From contig OX463845.1 in the NCBI GenBank assembly GCA_949825065.1, forward strand, positions 25,398,728 to 25,462,727: a DNA stretch of 64,000 bases. The letters are read 5' to 3'. The stretch's first letter is position 1; every line of letters starts with the position of its first letter. A program made the position numbers and the translations under genes. Under the pieces are notes generated by a model that saw nothing but the letters and a program-made list of their open reading frames with translations, had not been told where the DNA came from and made no database searches. This document shows positions 1-12,028 of this stretch, piece by piece. Source of the stretch: Odontocerum albicorne. Its lineage: Eukaryota > Arthropoda > Insecta > Trichoptera > Odontoceridae.

Positions 1-149
1 GAAATTAATTATATTCTAAAATAAGGAAACGTAGAAAGTCAGAAAAATCGTTGAAGTTTTAAAATTCAAAGTCATGGAGATAGAAACACGTGATAGCAAA
101 TGTAAATGCGATGCATCGGTGAGCAATAAAATATTAGAGCAGTTAGAAG

Positions 150-345
150 TTATGCTATAAGGGTATAACATACTATTTTTTGATATGAAATGCTAATATC
201 AACTTTTGTGTTTGAGAGTGAAACGTGGACGTGGAAAAGAGACTGAAATGCTTTGACAATGTATAATAGAATGCAGAATGAAGTCAGGGATGAATGTGAA
301 CCAAGTATTAAGTAAGATCAAAAAGAGAAAAAGTAATTCTAAACT
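150..345 (+). pseudogene. non-LTR retrotransposon, C-terminal reverse-transcriptase fragment
   Basis: A decayed piece of the region after the reverse transcriptase palm in a LINE. Translation from about 184 gives YEMLISTFVFESETWTWKRD, matching the family pattern L-Y-x-x-L-I-x-P-x-x-x-x-G-S-E-T-W-T-x-K. After a stop the same frame continues MYNRMQNEVRDECE, matching the family stretch D-R-I-R-N-E-E-I-R. The next downstream part of the same region is seen in separate copies at 6160-6335 and 29925-30265, so all three probably come from one family. In-frame stops and the very short length show it is dead. Family assignment rests on motif recognition; the clade is not certain. Confidence 0.55.
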
Positions 346-540
346 TCAAGGCTAAATTAAAATCGCTGAGTCAATGTTGTCTCCCAGCCACGTTTTTGTC
401 CGAATCATTAATTCAGATTTGTGGAAGAGGACCATACGAATAAACTCATGACAGCAAAATCTTTCAATATTCGTGGTTTCCAAATCATTATTTTTTTAAA
501 TATAATAATAAAGTATTACAATAATAAATAATATTGTAAT

Positions 541-905
541 AAAATGACCCTTTTTATATAGCGCCGATTAGAGAGCAGACTCTCCTCAAGAGCGATCTAA
601 CTCGAGTTCTGAAACCACTATTATTGCTAGATTAAAAATATTATAAAAAAGTTAAGTGGTAGAGTAGTAGGGTGATAGCTGGGACTTTCAGATAAGGTAC
701 TTACCCGCATCTGCGTATGCTCAGAAAAACATATTTGGTAAGATAATCGTGAAAAACTTACCAATGGAAGACGAACTACATAGAAACCTTTGTAGATCTT
801 CAGACATGTGAAAATAACACATTCGGCTTTAATTGTAGAGTAGTGTATGTTTGTTGTGTTCATATATTATATAGTCACACATTTTGATAAGAACTTTCAA
901 ATATT
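541..905. repeat. dispersed repeat R1, copy 1
   Basis: This stretch is homologous, in the same orientation, to 61745-62100 at the other end of the window. Shared blocks include TATAGCGCCG with GAGAGCAGACTC just after it, AAAAACATATTTGGTAAGA, and the stretch around 760-850. The first block contains a small perfect hairpin (GAGAG-CAGA-CTCTC). Reading the minus strand, both copies give similar peptides (for example LPNMFF and SYQICFS in two frames), but both are broken. I do not recognise the element. It could be a Penelope-like or non-LTR fragment, or a non-autonomous repeat. Confidence 0.6.
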
Positions 906-1219
906 CAGCCACATTTAGAGGTCAACCTTTTCCACGTAAAATTTTACACTTCGGCTGGTCATGTCCATAAGGCTAAGCTATTTTAACGACATTTGAATTT
1001 ATTTTACTAATAAAATCAGCAAATTATTGTAACAAAAACTTTCCAGCATCTACAATTTTTTTATATCTTCGATCTAGCTTTCGAATAATGATAAATAAAA
1101 AAAAAATCGTGTCCTTGCATCTCGACACCGTTTGTTTTTCAATTATCGTTTTTTTATAATGAAAATCAAAAAAAGAATTTCAACAATACAAAGTGCACAT
1201 AACACAACTTTGTGACAAG

Positions 1220-1364
1220 TTAGCCCAGTGTGGTTTCAAGAGGCCATCCCGCCCACTGTGCAGGATGCTGATATTTTGTCCACGCCAGTGCCTCCAGACT
1301 TGGTGACAGCTGCAGCAGGGTGTCCCTGAGTGCGGGGAGCGCATGGCTGGCTTTGGACGCAACG
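1220..1364 (-). other. GC-rich block, possible terminal coding exon
   Basis: This short block is far richer in G+C than its surroundings. On the minus strand a frame runs open from an AG at 1365-1366 to a TAA at 1222-1220, with many codons ending in G or C. It encodes about 48 residues, including LPALRDTLLQLSPSLEALAW and later HPAQWAGWPLE. AATAAA occurs on the minus strand near 998-1003, a possible poly(A) signal. There is no good polypyrimidine tract before the AG, and I recognise no family. It may be a last exon of a gene lying at higher coordinates, or a GC-rich fragment of an unknown repeat. Confidence 0.25.
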
Positions 1365-1798
1365 CTATTTCATTACTTACACACTTTTGCTTCAATTAAA
1401 ATGCTTCTATTGTGGTGGACTGTAGTTACTTTGTTCGTTAGAGTGACAAATAATGTTCATTTTTACTTATTCTTTAAAATATTTTTTTAATTTAGTATTA
1501 TTTTTTCTAATATCACATTGCTCACATCTGCTCGTAAATAATATTAGTATTCATTTTAATGAATGTGGTTAAAATATGAACGTATAAAAATATATTAAAA
1601 TAGAACCGGATTTATGGTGTAGATATTATTGACTATGTATCAAGTACTGTTTTGTATTAAACTTTTGTTGTACGAGTATATAAAACAATCGAACAAAATG
1701 TATAGCAAGAAACGCGAGTGGAAAGCGTATAAAGAACGAGTAAAATATATATGGATAAAGTAAATTGAAAAATATTATCATAGACATGTTATAAGCGT

Positions 1799-2092
1799 GT
1801 GGTCGGGAGATAATATTGTCTTCGGCCCCAATAATTGAGCTTTCGTGCTAAGAACCACTGAAGTAAGCACGTGACTTACATACAGTTCATAATCCTACCG
1901 TAGAATACTACCATAAAATACTAATGTAATTCGAGAGGCAACAACACTCGCATACATTTAACTTGTTCGAATATTGTTACCGGGTGAATACTTTAACCAC
2001 ACAGGAACCTTTTTTTATTTTTAAAAGCTTTCTTTACCATCGAGAATCAAACCTGAAAACCCGGGAAGACAAGCGACTTACTAACAAGAAAA
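1799..2092 (-). repeat. SINE-B copy, nearly complete
   Basis: Minus-oriented tRNA-derived SINE. The tRNA-like head lies at the high-coordinate end (about 2035-2092), where the reverse complement carries a box B-like GGTTTGATTCTCG and a box A-like region. The body (AATATTGTCTTCGGCCCC, then AGGCAACAACACTCGCATAC) matches the copy at 13508-13785. The head is degraded. Confidence 0.65.
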
Positions 2093-4708
2093 CGGAAATT
2101 GTCGCGATAATTTCAATGAAATTTTGAAAGCACGAAATGGCAGAGAAGTAAAGTTGGTTTTATTATAAGACGTGTGTGGGGATAGAAAATTGTGAAACTT
2201 AACGGCACGTGGTATACAGTTGTACTTAACCACGTAATTTAAATTTCACTGACTTGATATATTTGTAAATACATATGTTATATATTGTAGTTGGATCCTT
2301 TTTTCTTTCACACACCAACTTGTTCAATTCTATGCCTTGTAGCCATAATTCTATTTCAGTTACATTACTAATTCAATAAATTGTGTTGTCTTCAAATCAC
2401 ATTGGATAACGTAAGCAGAATGGAATTAATGACACTGTTTTGACCTTTGAATGTATACTCGTATATATATTCTTCGGCCTCATTACATTTAGGTGTAAAA
2501 AAATCCTGTTTTAGATTATTCAAACAATATATTTAGGTATTTATTGTAAATCAAAAAATATATTACATTAATGATAATTTTTTAGTTAAAATTAGGATTA
2601 ATGATATTTATTTATTTTCTGGTTTGACGGTGGAGTTCCTAGACCCGTGGGCTGTCGATTTTTTATCGAACAGGTGACTGACTGGACATGTTTTTCTCAA
2701 CTTAATAAAATACGTACGTTTCTTGTGCTGATGTTGATGGAGTCTTCTCGATTCAAAGAATTTGGTTTGGTATTTTGTAGATTGTGGGTTTGAATGGATA
2801 ATTTTGGGTGATGGTCTTAATGAGAGGATTTGAGTATCTTAAAAGGGAAATGTAAAAGCGTTAAATTAGTAAGACAATGAAATATTCGATCAATAGCTGT
2901 CTATTGTCTAAGTATATTTCGTGCATACCAAGGAGTTCAGATTGCCGTAGAAAATGTCTTGTTTTGTGCAATTTATATTCTTCGAAGATGTGTTATAATG
3001 CTATTGTTGTGAAAAATGGGAACGGCTTGTGGAATTTATAGTTAATAAACATTCAAAGGTATTTTAAAAATAAGAACTTATTTGATACTGAATTATAAAA
3101 GAATTAATACTATACAGATAACATATATCATATTAACCAAAATTATATAAATGAGTGAAATCCAAACTATTTATTTTTCGTTTCAAATTAGTCATATGTG
3201 ATAAAATCGTCTTCTTTTTGTTTTCTCAACCAATTTTATAATATTATATATGGAGTTCAGTGGTCCAGTTAGGTCCTCGGTTTGTCTGGCAATTTATGAA
3301 GTTTTTTCCAGAATTGGAGGAACTTGCTCTTATATTCTAAAACAATACAGTTGATATTCTAAAACAACACAGTTGACTATGATGAGAGGGAATATATTGT
3401 AGTAGAATGAACCAAATAATAATATATGATTTACATGGAAGCTCTTAATAATAAGATATGACTTATATAAAATATAATGTCAAGAGCGCTTTGCTAACTG
3501 TATAACGCAACTTACAAGCGTCCCTTAATTCATTCAGATAGCGACCTTCGTGGCGTATTTGTAGGACGCTTGATTTCGGGATCGCTTCCCCATAATACTA
3601 GAATAAAAGGTAAGGTCTCAGTCTGGTAAAATACCTTGTTTGTTAACAATACTCACACGTGCTAGACGTGTACAAGTATAGTGGCCTCTTTATGTGCGGT
3701 AGAAATGCCAATACAAAAATGGCGACTCCGGTGCTTATCTCATTGGTTCTGAACCCGAAGTCTCAATTAATTGGATTGAGTACAATATTTTCTCTTGACC
3801 GTGATTTTAAATATATTCTTTTCACTAATCCACATATTATATGTTGAGGTATAGTAAACAAATTAATTAATTCAAGTGGAATGACTGTTGATGGGTCGTT
3901 TAAAATAGGATGTTTATTGTGAATAATTAATTTTCTAATATATTATCACCACAACGTTTCTACTACAACTAATGGTCGGGTAGATATTTAGATTGTTAGG
4001 ACGTAATAATGACAAAGGATAATTTCGATGGGACTGGTTAAGAAAAACCCCGAAGCAACTATTTAAAGCCGCTGTCATGGTTGTGGCTGAATACACGTAT
4101 AACGAATTCATCTCAAGCTTAAAAATCATGAGACTGCATAGACTGGATCTGACTGAGTTATATTAAAATGAATTAATAATATCCATTTATTTATGTTGAG
4201 TTGATATGCAAATTATTTAGATTTATTTTGAAAGTTAAATTAATTTTATAAATACTGGAAATAATTTGTGATAAAATAAGTCATAATATGTTTACATAAA
4301 TTAAAATTTCAGACAGTGAGATGGCATATTGCCATTTACTTAATGCTTTCGTGCTGTCAGTGTTGCTGTATTTAATATTTGAATTAGAGCATTAAAATTA
4401 AGTTACTGTATTGCACTTGTGTTGTATACAGTAAAACTTCCCGGGTTTAATGCTATACGGCTAAAAGAAAATAGGTTATTTTTTGCTCATCATTTTCTTT
4501 TTCTTTTAGTGTGTTTTATTTGCAACTGCCTATTGGCAATCACGTTAGCTTCTAAGACTTTTAGACGGTCACTCTAAATTGAAATGCTGTAAATTACCGT
4601 ACCAATTTCTAAATTTTCTTATTTGTACCTTTAAATTAAAAACCCTGTTAAATTAATATCAATAATTGATATGAATGTTTTATTCAAGCTTATGCTATTA
4701 CCCTTCGA

Positions 4709-4826
4709 ATGTATGTTGTCACAGGGCAATCTATCTCAACGAGAAATATGTTTAAGAGCGTTTAAGTGAAAACTAGACTGAATTTTACCCAAAATTATAA
4801 AAAAGGGTTCCAGTCAGGTTTTACCT
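4709..4826 (-). repeat. SINE-A fragment
   Basis: Degraded minus-strand SINE-A tail and middle: TTGTCACAGGGCAATCT corresponds to the family tail, followed by TTTAAGTGAAAACTAGACTG and AAAAGGGTTCCAG, as in the better copy at 6381-6540. The tRNA-like head is lost or unrecognisable. Confidence 0.5.
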
Positions 4827-5181
4827 TATAGTCTCTTTGATTGCCCCATGGTTATAAATCCGCGAGGCTGTGCTGTATGCAACAAATGATTATCACTTCA
4901 TTAGAACAGTTTGTATTTAATTTATGGAAGTCAGAAACACATATTATGTGTTTTACAAAACATTTTTGTAATATGCATTATCAACTCAATTGTTCTCACA
5001 CTTTTCTTTTTTTTGTATTTTTTTTTTAAAACTTAAAAAGCAACACGGAGGTAAATAAAAATCTTTGATACATTTTGTATTTTTTTTAATTCTAATAAAA
5101 AGCTCTTTAATGACATTTCTTGCAAAAGTTTGTAGATTTTTGTCAAATAATGTTCCCTGACAATTTTTTAGCTAATATAAT

Positions 5182-5247
5182 CATATCAAGAAGTGACAGC
5201 TGTCAAATATTATTGAAAATATAAAGAAGTTATGAAACGTTTTTTAA
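5182..5247 (+). repeat. dispersed repeat R2, copy 1
   Basis: About 65 bp close to 57258-57325: both have AAGTGACAGCTGTCAAATA, then ATTGAA and ATAAAGAAGTT and TGAAAC. The core includes the palindrome TTGACAGCTGTCAA with one change. No coding potential. Probably the end of an interspersed element. Confidence 0.55.
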
Positions 5248-5857
5248 AAAGAGAATTTTATTGTAACCGACGTACAAATGTCGAGAGTTATAAATGTTGA
5301 TTATTTGTTTAACGTATTAGAGAGCGTTATCTATGCTTAACATAGAATTACCAATATTTGAAAAAAAAAATATAAACAATGGTTGCTTTAGACCACAAAG
5401 TACGAGTACTATGTAAATCTATGGTACATAACATACGTGTGTATAGAAAAGCACAACAAGCCGTTTATCCTTAAGAGTACACCATTCGAGAAAATTCGTA
5501 AGGTGTAAAGTGTAGACGTCAAAACATCCCACACATTGTGCGGCTGACACACGTGCTCGTCGTATCCCACGCTCGGTAACTGCCTTGTTGAAAAATTAAT
5601 ATCCACATTACTTACGTACAATTCTCGAGAAAATTAATATTCGTTTTGTAAAACACAACTGCAGGAAGGGGAGGAGCCTCGTTTGGCCGGAGCGGAGATT
5701 TATACAATATATTCCCGCGCAGAAACAAAATAATTCTTTCGACACTTTCAAATACCCATATGGATGCTTTTCGCCATTTTTTGTTTCTATTGAAACGCCA
5801 CAGGGAATTTGGAAGAAGTAAAGTACATATTTTGACAATAGAGAATACGATACGATA

Positions 5858-6118
5858 GACAATCCTTCGTAATCGAGTATGATTGTCAGTCATCCTGCGG
5901 ATGGAAGACACTTGTGCGTATGTTAATTTTTTATGTACAAGCTGTTGCACTTCAACAAGCACACAGTTTTCACAGATCAAACCGAGGTTTCTATGGTAAG
6001 GAAATCAAAGTTCCTGGATGATCGGTAAGTTTTATCTGCTGCAGACTTTAGTTAGGCAGATTTTCTTACACAGTACTATTTTTTTGCTGAATATCGCTAT
6101 AAGAATAAGTTATAAGTA
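5858..6118 (-). repeat. SINE-C copy lacking the head
   Basis: Minus-oriented SINE-C. The 3' part (CGAGTATGATTGTCAGTCAT and GTACAAGCTGTTGCACTTCA) and the middle (GATCGGTAAGTTTTATCTGC) match copies at 7782, 51405 and 60553. The tRNA-like head expected above 6120 is absent. Confidence 0.65.
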
Positions 6119-6159
6119 GAATATAACCTTTTGGCTGAATTGCGCTAAACAATACAGAA

Positions 6160-6335
6160 TGACTACTCTGAGAAAAATACATGAGGTAACAATGTATGAT
6201 ATAATAGGGAATGAAATTATTAGAGATGAATATGAACTTAATACTGTATTAAATTATATGAAGAAAAGCACTCCCACGTGACTTAGGCATGTACGAGTAG
6301 AACGAATACAAGAAGACAAATTTACTAAATAAATA
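6160..6335 (+). pseudogene. non-LTR retrotransposon C-terminal fragment
   Basis: The plus strand reads TLRKIHEVTMYDIIGNEIIR, then DEYELNTVLNYMKKS, a stop, and LRHVRVERIQ. This is the well-known LINE C-terminal pattern with N-E-E-I-R followed by L-R-W-x-G-H-V-E-R-M. A homologous copy on the other strand lies at 29925-30265. At H-V-R-V-E-R this copy has six extra bases, CGAGTA, compared with that sister copy and with the family consensus H-V-E-R. This is the clearest case of the TACGAGTA micro-insertion. Stops show it is dead. Confidence 0.6.
6292..6299 (+). other. TACGAGTA motif, proven derived state
   Basis: The LINE fragment here reads CATGTACGAGTAGAACGAAT. The sister LINE fragment (minus strand near 30123-30136) reads CATGTAGAACGAAT. 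The difference is exactly CGAGTA placed after a TA, so the octamer arose by a 6-bp insertion that duplicated TA around CGAG. Confidence 0.75.
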
Positions 6336-6380
6336 TACATTGCAAATTGTATTGTATTTTATTGTATTACACTAATTTCA

Positions 6381-6540
6381 ATATGGCGATCTCTTCCAAC
6401 CAACCAGAAAGATGTCAAGGTGGCCTTAAGTGAAAACCAGACTGGAAACCTTATAAAAAATCTGGGTTCCAGCGGAATTTGAACTTGAAACTTCCGGGCT
6501 GGGAGACAGGCGTCTTACCAACTAGGCCACAGAGGTTGTC
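6381..6540 (-). repeat. SINE-A copy, complete
   Basis: Good minus-strand copy. The reverse complement starts with a tRNA-like head (box A TGGCCTAGTTGGTAAGACG, box B-like AGTTCAAATTCCG), continues with GCTGGAACCCAG and CCAGTCTGGTTTTCACTTAA, and ends with TTCTGGTTGGTTGGAAGAGA. This defines the family together with 62770-62945. Confidence 0.75.
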
Positions 6541-7781
6541 AAATGTGCAACTGTGAGGGAAAGGCATAGTAGAGAAAGACCAAAAAATGTGTGTGGTTGG
6601 ATCAAGTGAATTATATTTTGGAAGAAGGAAATTAAGACATCATAGGAATTGTATGACGAGGTGTATGGATGTAGACATTTTAGGAAATTTTGGCGTTTTG
6701 TCCTCTCTACTTATCCTAACAGGGAAATACCGTGATGGTATGTATGCATGTATCTTGTTACAAAAATGAATGATAAATACAATGTCAAGTAAGTTTTGTA
6801 ATAGTAATTATTTTTTACAAAGGCATTCATTACGAAAAATTTAAAAATCAATACAAATTAAACAACAAAAAGAAACAAAATTGAAAACAGAACTATAATC
6901 AAATACATTTTAGTAGATATCACATAACAAAAATGTAAATTAACAACAAAATATAAACGAAATACATGGAAAATTGGGCACACAATCAAAACGAAAAAAA
7001 AAACATCTATGTATTAAATAGAATATATATAATAAATTCTTCTCATTATCTCATTTCTTGTTTTTTTTTTCAAATAAAACCATAAATAAATATACATTGT
7101 GTAACGAAAAGAATATTTGAAATTTTAACACATAAATTAATATTAATTTATTATGATTATCATACGTACAATATGAAATAATAAAAATTCGACATTCTAA
7201 ATCAAGGAATTAAAATTACAACTCATATTAAAGAAACAACAAAATGAACTTAAATATTACAATCACGTTAATGTTGTCATAGAAAAGCTATTGTCATTAA
7301 ACATCACACATATTTCTTTTTGTTACAAACATACCTATACATTTTGTAAATATTCAAATGAATATAAGCGTAATCCAGATTGTTAAATATTAAAATCATA
7401 ATTAAAAATCATAAACTTGCACAAAACTTTGAAATACAGATTTTTATTCTTTGAATTGATAATTATTATGGATAACTACTAAACAAAATATGTGCAAATC
7501 TTTTCAAGAACAACTAGTAAAAGATTTATTAGTGCATTAATGGTAAAATTTACTGCTTAAAATTGACAGATCATATACATATTCATTAATTTCAAATTCA
7601 AACGTTTATTGACTGCAATGAATTATTTATATGTTTATTTAACGTGATAGTAAAAAACCCCTATTAATGTACTTAAAATAGGTAGATATAGGCTATCCCT
7701 TGTGACCCAGAATAATAACATTTATCAACCCTTCTGTGAATGAAAAATTGCTTTCTCTCTGTGTATTATTGACTTTTTTTA
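6541..7781. other. A+T-rich stretch, no gene seen
   Basis: Long A/T runs and broken short frames. No family motif, tandem array or transposon end recognised. Confidence 0.6.
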
Positions 7782-8110
7782 TATACAAGCTGTTGCACTT
7801 TTTGTGTACAACAACCACAGAATCTTGATAGATTCAATCCAATGTTCCGAATGCAAGGATATTGAACTTCCAAGACGATCGACAAGTTTAATCTGCTGCA
7901 CCTTTTTGAAAGGAGAGTTTTATACAAGAAAATTTTTGAGTTGCTTAAAAGCGTTATAAGAATTTATAATTTGCAGCATATGAGCTATATAAAATCATAA
8001 ATTTAGATACAAAATGGTCTTAGAGTAAACGAAATTCGGAAGGGAATTCTCCTGGAATCGAGCCTGGAGCGCCCTGTTAGCATGAGTACTAACCGTTTCA
8101 CAACGACATC
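7782..8110 (-). repeat. SINE-C copy with head
   Basis: Minus-oriented SINE-C of about 330 bp. It runs from ACAAGCTGTTGCACTTT through GACGATCGACAAGTTTAATC and GCGTTATAAGAATTTATAA to a tRNA-like head at about 8035-8110, whose reverse complement has box B-like GCTCGATTCCAGG. The far 3' end present in the copy at 51405 is missing. Confidence 0.7.
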
Positions 8111-10572
8111 CGACTTTGTGATAAATATCATTGAGTTGCCAGATTATGCCCAATATGGCCAAGTAATGTCTAATAAATCCTATTATTGAAATGTGAGCAT
8201 AAATGAAATAGAGGAGAGTCAAGAAATTATTTATCGATTAACAAAAAATATGAGTAAAAAATTGAATGACTTATGTCTCCTTATCTATGTGATATTGTTT
8301 TAAAATATTTTTCAATCAAATGAATATACACGTAATTAATTAACAATTATCATCTAGAACAACTTAAAATACTTTGTATTTTGATTGTGTACATTGTTAA
8401 TTGAACTGTTGTACTATATTTTTATCCAAAGTCAAGATATTTTATAATAATGAACTTTTGGTTTTTATTTTTTTAAACAGGTAGGTTCTATACGATCAAA
8501 AGAGAATATTGTAAGTTAAATTTGTAGATGAAAAAAAACTCTCTTATTTTTTGCTTATCTTTCCCTATAAACGACTAAAGTGTTGGTTACATCAGTGTGA
8601 CTTTGTTAAAATTAACACTGGAATTCCGAGTCTTTGTTCAAGTTTAAGTTAACACAAATGTTTTAATTCAACGACATTATCTATACTGATATTTATAAAA
8701 ATAAAGGATCCAATTTCACAACTACCATGAAGCCAATGTTTGTCGATTTTTTTTATTATGTTCTTAAAAATCAAAACAAACATTTTTAAAATAATTAATT
8801 AATAATATCAGGTTTAATTTTTTAATAGTCATGTAGTTTTCAATTATAATGTAAATAAATAATCATAATTTGGATGAAAAATTGACAGATCATTCAGGTT
8901 AATGTACCATATATTGATATATTTAGTACATTGAAGAACTATACGAGTATATTTTGTCTATTAAAAATTAAATATATGAACAAATATTTCAAATACCTCT
9001 CTCGTGGCTCCCGAATAAACATATTATATTTGAATATATTTAACATCAAAATATTTTGTATTGTTATGTAAATTTCGTTTCTCATGTGTGAAAAGTTAAT
9101 TTTATTCGAATACAAATCCATTATGATTATTATTAGTTGTTTTTTGAACTTTGACACGAGACGTATGAATATATTTGTTTGCTAAAATATCTAAACGTTA
9201 TTTATCGCAGAAAAAAAAAGTGTTTGTCAAAATAATAATTTTAGTTCTTTTTTAGATGTTGGGAAACAAATAAACAATATAAAATAATATAAATATTGAA
9301 TCTCGTACAAAAAACTTGATTTGCAAATACAAACTAAAAAGTTGTGAATATATAAAGTTTTAATTTAAGCAATTTAGGAGTTGAATTGATGTCATTAAAA
9401 AATACGTTTATATTCTATAAAATCACCTTATTGATTAAAGTTTGATACTGGACTATAATTAGTCATGAAAATTCGTAAAATATTACTTTTTATTAAAATT
9501 TCTGAACTTGATATTCGCTACTTTATAGCGAAAATTACCTCATTTATTATTTATTCATTTTAATACTTGCCTCTAAATGCATCTGGCGAATTAATTGTTT
9601 TGAAGCCATTTCTTCAAATCAATAAGTTTTTGCTTTAAAATTATTATCGGTATCCGTGACCGTGTCTCAAACTTAAATGAAAATAATATTACGGTCAAGT
9701 TATCAATCAGTTAGAAAATAAAACACAGGACGAATCTCAAGGAAAAAAGGGATTGTATAGTATTTAGAAACGAGGAATATTTTGGGTTTGGGTATATGTT
9801 ATGAAATAATATTATAATGTTAAACTTTTCAAGTTCAAATGATACTAGTTTTATTTATAGCCTTGTGTAATTTCATAACAGCACTCTTAAAGTTAAGTTT
9901 TTATATTAATATTAAAATTTAAAAAATGAGAGTACGGTCACCAGTTTGAAGCCCAAATTGAGCTTCTCTCCTCACATAAGTCAGATTCTTTCCGTCTTGC
10001 TTTCAGGGATATAAGGATATCAAAGAATTTGATTATTTTGAGTTATTTAACACTTTTATTGCAAATACAAGCTGGCGGGCTTATTGCCAGGCGATAATCT
10101 CTTCCAAATAACCATACCAACCGTTTTGATTGGTTGAAACCAACCATTTTTACAATTTGAAAAGAAAACTACTAATCAATTACAACTCTAAGGGAAGGTA
10201 TAACATTTTGTCTCCATTAACTGTTGAATAATTTCTTTCACGGAGGTGCTAATAATAAAGCCCTCTTAAAAGGTATTTAAAAGACGAAAGCTAGTATAAT
10301 TCATTTTCATATACCATAACAAACCCTATCAGTAAGAATGAATCCATCGAAAAAAGAAATTCGAAAAATAACAGTGATGAGTTGGATCACTCAGCAAAAG
10401 TTTTCAACACGAAACGTGTTAAATAAGTTAAAAATAAAATAGTCATTCCTTTAGTTGTTTTGGAAAAAAATACTTTCAGCACATTATATCGCTTACTAAG
10501 CGTGCCCACCATCACGAACAGTAACGGATATGAAATTGGGTCCATCAGTTGTATGAAAATTTATCTTTATTG
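8111..10572. other. A+T-rich stretch, no gene seen
   Basis: Very A+T-rich with no supported coding or RNA gene. A weak minus-strand SINE-A tail scrap (GGCGGGCTTATTGCCAGGCG) lies near 10075-10105, and one TACGAGTA motif at 8942-8949. Confidence 0.6.
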
Positions 10573-10629
10573 AAACATCTTTCTGGTTGGTTGGAAGATA
10601 TTGCCACATGGCAATAAACTCGCCAGGTT
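10573..10629 (+). repeat. SINE-A tail
   Basis: Near-consensus 3' tail of SINE-A only: TTTCTGGTTGGTTGGAAG, then TTGCCACATGGCAATAAAC and CGCCAGG. ATTGCC/GGCAAT forms a short inverted repeat typical of the tail. Confidence 0.65.
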
Positions 10630-12028
10630 AAAAAAAATTAAAGAGACTTTACTGTGTTTGCAACATTAATCAAGTAAAATAACTATAATTTGCCATAAAA
10701 ATATTTATGGCTTCATATAATTTTTAATACTTTATCTCTGTTTTATCAAGAGTGTAACATAGAGTACAGAATGTGATATATTCAATATGTCCAGGAAACT
10801 GATGTCCCAACCATTTATTAGCCACCATCAATAAAACGTAGCAAGCGTTTCTTTGCTACGTACAGTATTATTTTTCAAGGTTTGTTAGATCTTATCAAAG
10901 ATATTTTTCTTACTTGATATCTTAAACATTCCATTGGTGTAACAATTTCTTTGTTAAAAACTTACACGATCAACCAAAAAACATTATTACTATACTTAAA
11001 ACCGTAACCTATTTTATAATTTGTGGAATATACGAAATTTTCGTTTTATTTTAAATATTTAAAAGCGAAAATCCATTACGCATTAGCTAAAATTTCAAGC
11101 CGGTTAAATAGTCATTTTATACAAAGTGTCTAGTATTTCCTCAATTATCTCAGAACAGGTAAAATGTGGGTTGGGTCCTTTTCGCTTAGTGACATCTATA
11201 TTTTTTCATTTTCTGAAGGTATCATGTTACTTTTTAAATTTACTTTTACGTCATATATTTTAGTCTTCGTTTATACAATTTTATTGCTTTAGTCACAGAA
11301 TATTCTTAATCTCTTTAGAACTTCGAAGGTACAGTTTTTTACGATTACCAAAATGATCATGGCGTATATAGCATCATTAGAATCCATATTGTTTACTTAT
11401 ATTGACATATAATTGTTGATATAATAGAATTTACTAAACATTTATAATAATTTGGTAATTGGAATGCTTAGAAAACAAGATTACTTCATAATCGTTACGC
11501 TTTATTCATACTCGTTTTCAAAGTGTGCCAACTCCATTTTCAATAATTTGTTTTACTATCACAATACATTATTTAAATTAACTCTTTTTTAATGGAGAGG
11601 TGAACTGTAGAGTTCAATTATTTAACAATGCTGTAACTCCACTTTTTGTGGATAAAGAAAACTACTTCACTAGACTAGGCTTGTGATGAAATAATCATAT
11701 GTCTTCATTACAAATTACATATTTGTCCTAAATACTAATAAAAATCAAATAAAAAAGTTTTACATTCTGTATTTACATCCTAACACACACTTAAATCCCA
11801 AGTTATCTCATACATAATTCTAACTGTATCATTATGTCAACAACTACATTAAAATCATCTCCAACAACGTCTCATTATGTTGCATACTCTACATTTAAAT
11901 CAGTAATTACTCAAATGCTTACGTGGAGACCTCCGAAAGTTAACATTTAAAGAAAATACATCTGGAGTATATGAGTTCACTGCATTGAAACACTTCCTTC
12001 CCATCAACTATCTTTTGATTAACGATGT
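10630..12028. other. A+T-rich stretch, no gene seen
   Basis: No supported gene, array or element. Short frames only. Confidence 0.55.

Noticed and set aside
5612..5980. 122-codon minus-strand frame
   Set aside because: It runs into a SINE-C copy at 5858-5980 and has no homologous frame in the other SINE-C copies.
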